From Candidatus Altimarinota bacterium (lineage in GTDB: Bacteria > Patescibacteriota > Gracilibacteria > BD1-5 > UBA6164), in assembly GCA_028689115.1 (NCBI GenBank), contig JAQTWV010000001.1:721539-785538 (forward strand): DNA of 64,000 nt. Direction: 5' to 3'. Position 1 is the stretch's first letter. The number at the start of each line of letters is the position of its first letter. A model generated the notes under the pieces. It did no database searches. It worked only from the letters and a program-made list of their open reading frames with translations, and had not been told where the DNA came from. Below are positions 63,554 to 64,000 of this stretch, one piece after another. A program made the position numbers and the translations under genes.

Positions 63554-64000
63554 ATGAATAATCTTCCTACTTGGATACATCCAGCTTTAATACAAGCTCA
63601 CTTAGATAAACAAGCATTACCAATAAAAAATCAAATAAATGAAACAAAAACTTGAATTGAAAAAGTAACTTGAAATGAAGAAAAACAAGAAAAAATAAGA
63701 AATTCTCCTCAAAGAGCACCTTCAATATCTATAAAATCATTAATTGATTTTTTAAGATTAGATATAGAAGAATTTAAATGAAAAAATATAGTAGATTTAT
63801 GATGATGATTTTGATGAGTAGCAAAAATATTAAATAGTGCTGCAAATAATATAACTATTGTAGATCCTATATTTTCTGAAGATATAGAAAGATATTTAGA
63901 AAATAATATAGAAAATCAAAAATACTTTATTTATGCAAGAAAAGAATTTCTAAAAAATAATAGAAATAAATCTCATATAAATGCTGAAATATTTGAATGA
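63554..64000 (+). CDS. SAM-dependent methyltransferase, partial
   Basis: 149 codons are visible and the reading frame runs off the right edge of the window. The N-terminus (NLPTWIHPALIQAHLDKQAL, then a charged linker) leads to IEEFKGKNIVDLGGGFGGVAKILN, the Gly-rich motif I of Rossmann-type methyltransferases (three glycines as TGA), and ITIVDPIF with the acidic motif-II residue. The target molecule is unknown. It is divergent from the foreign-looking gene and preceded by an A/T-rich leader with no Shine-Dalgarno. Confidence 0.75.

Noticed and set aside
1-64000. Dozens of apparent short or broken ORFs when TGA is read as stop
   Set aside because: With TGA as Gly they join into single intact genes whose glycines match family motifs. 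They are not frameshifts or pseudogenes.

Overview
The window comes from a very AT-rich bacterium that reads UGA as glycine (genetic code 25), so it belongs to the Gracilibacteria/Absconditabacteria branch of the Patescibacteria (CPR). Three things support this. TGA sits in frame dozens of times exactly where protein families keep an invariant Gly, for example in the Walker A and LSGGQ motifs of the FtsE-like ATPase, the PGGVG motif of FolD and the DxDGDG calcium loops of the SLH/PKD protein. Nearly every gene ends in TAA or TAG. A tRNA with anticodon UCA and a glycine-type body (U73, GCGGGGG acceptor) is encoded at 1749-1827. Read with the standard code the genes look shattered; with TGA as Gly almost all become single intact frames. 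Most starts have A/T-rich leaders with no Shine-Dalgarno sequence.

Layout. 1-3300: AI-2E family exporter (cut by the window edge), a basic small protein, tRNA-Gly(UCA), an MscS-like channel and an unknown protein. 3353-3690: a GC-richer, probably structured RNA island. 3735-10158: SLH/PKD/calcium-repeat surface protein, SpoU methylase, a large VirB4/TraG-type ATPase and a pilin-like FISUMP adhesin. 10256-15346: FtsE-like ATPase, EF-P, Na+/H+ antiporter and a flippase. 15481-26481: TPR protein; a leftward housekeeping run (DUF2130, MazG, IMPACT, YgjP, YggS, NIF3); an MFS-like transporter; RecX; a 387-bp inverted-repeat element; RecJ. 26558-34399: EAL protein, tRNA-Arg, secreted Cys-rich protein, HisRS-like protein, PAP2, MurG, VTC and CYTH proteins. 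34445-40057: a two-component cluster with one histidine kinase and three OmpR-type regulators. 40084-48876: PNPase, a DUF1704-like protein, a second pilin-like adhesin carrying BspA repeats, an ATP-grasp enzyme and RsmA. 49165-54030: a strongly promoted secreted surface protein with a WxL-interacting-like partner, Hsp20 and PilC. 54062-64000: thioredoxin, UPF0489, Nth, FolD, three tRNAs, a deoxynucleoside kinase, a sorbosone-dehydrogenase lipoprotein, a spermidine-synthase-like protein, a LysM protein, one foreign-looking gene and a truncated methyltransferase.

How the genes fit together. Much of the window serves the cell surface: two pilin-like adhesins with nearly the same pilin half but different C-terminal binding domains, a PilC inner-membrane pilus protein, an SLH protein, a WxL-like pair, a LysM protein and lipoproteins. 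This suits an epibiotic or predatory lifestyle, which is an inference.

Most notable: (1) the UCA tRNA and a 26-bp copy of its 3' end 170 bp further on; (2) islands without UGA-glycine (the FISUMP tail, the secreted surface protein, and a GC-rich gene with a strong ribosome site and a UGA stop); (3) a duplicated structured RNA module; (4) modular exchange of adhesin ends between duplicated pilin genes. No CRISPR array, reverse transcriptase, transposase or rRNA was found.
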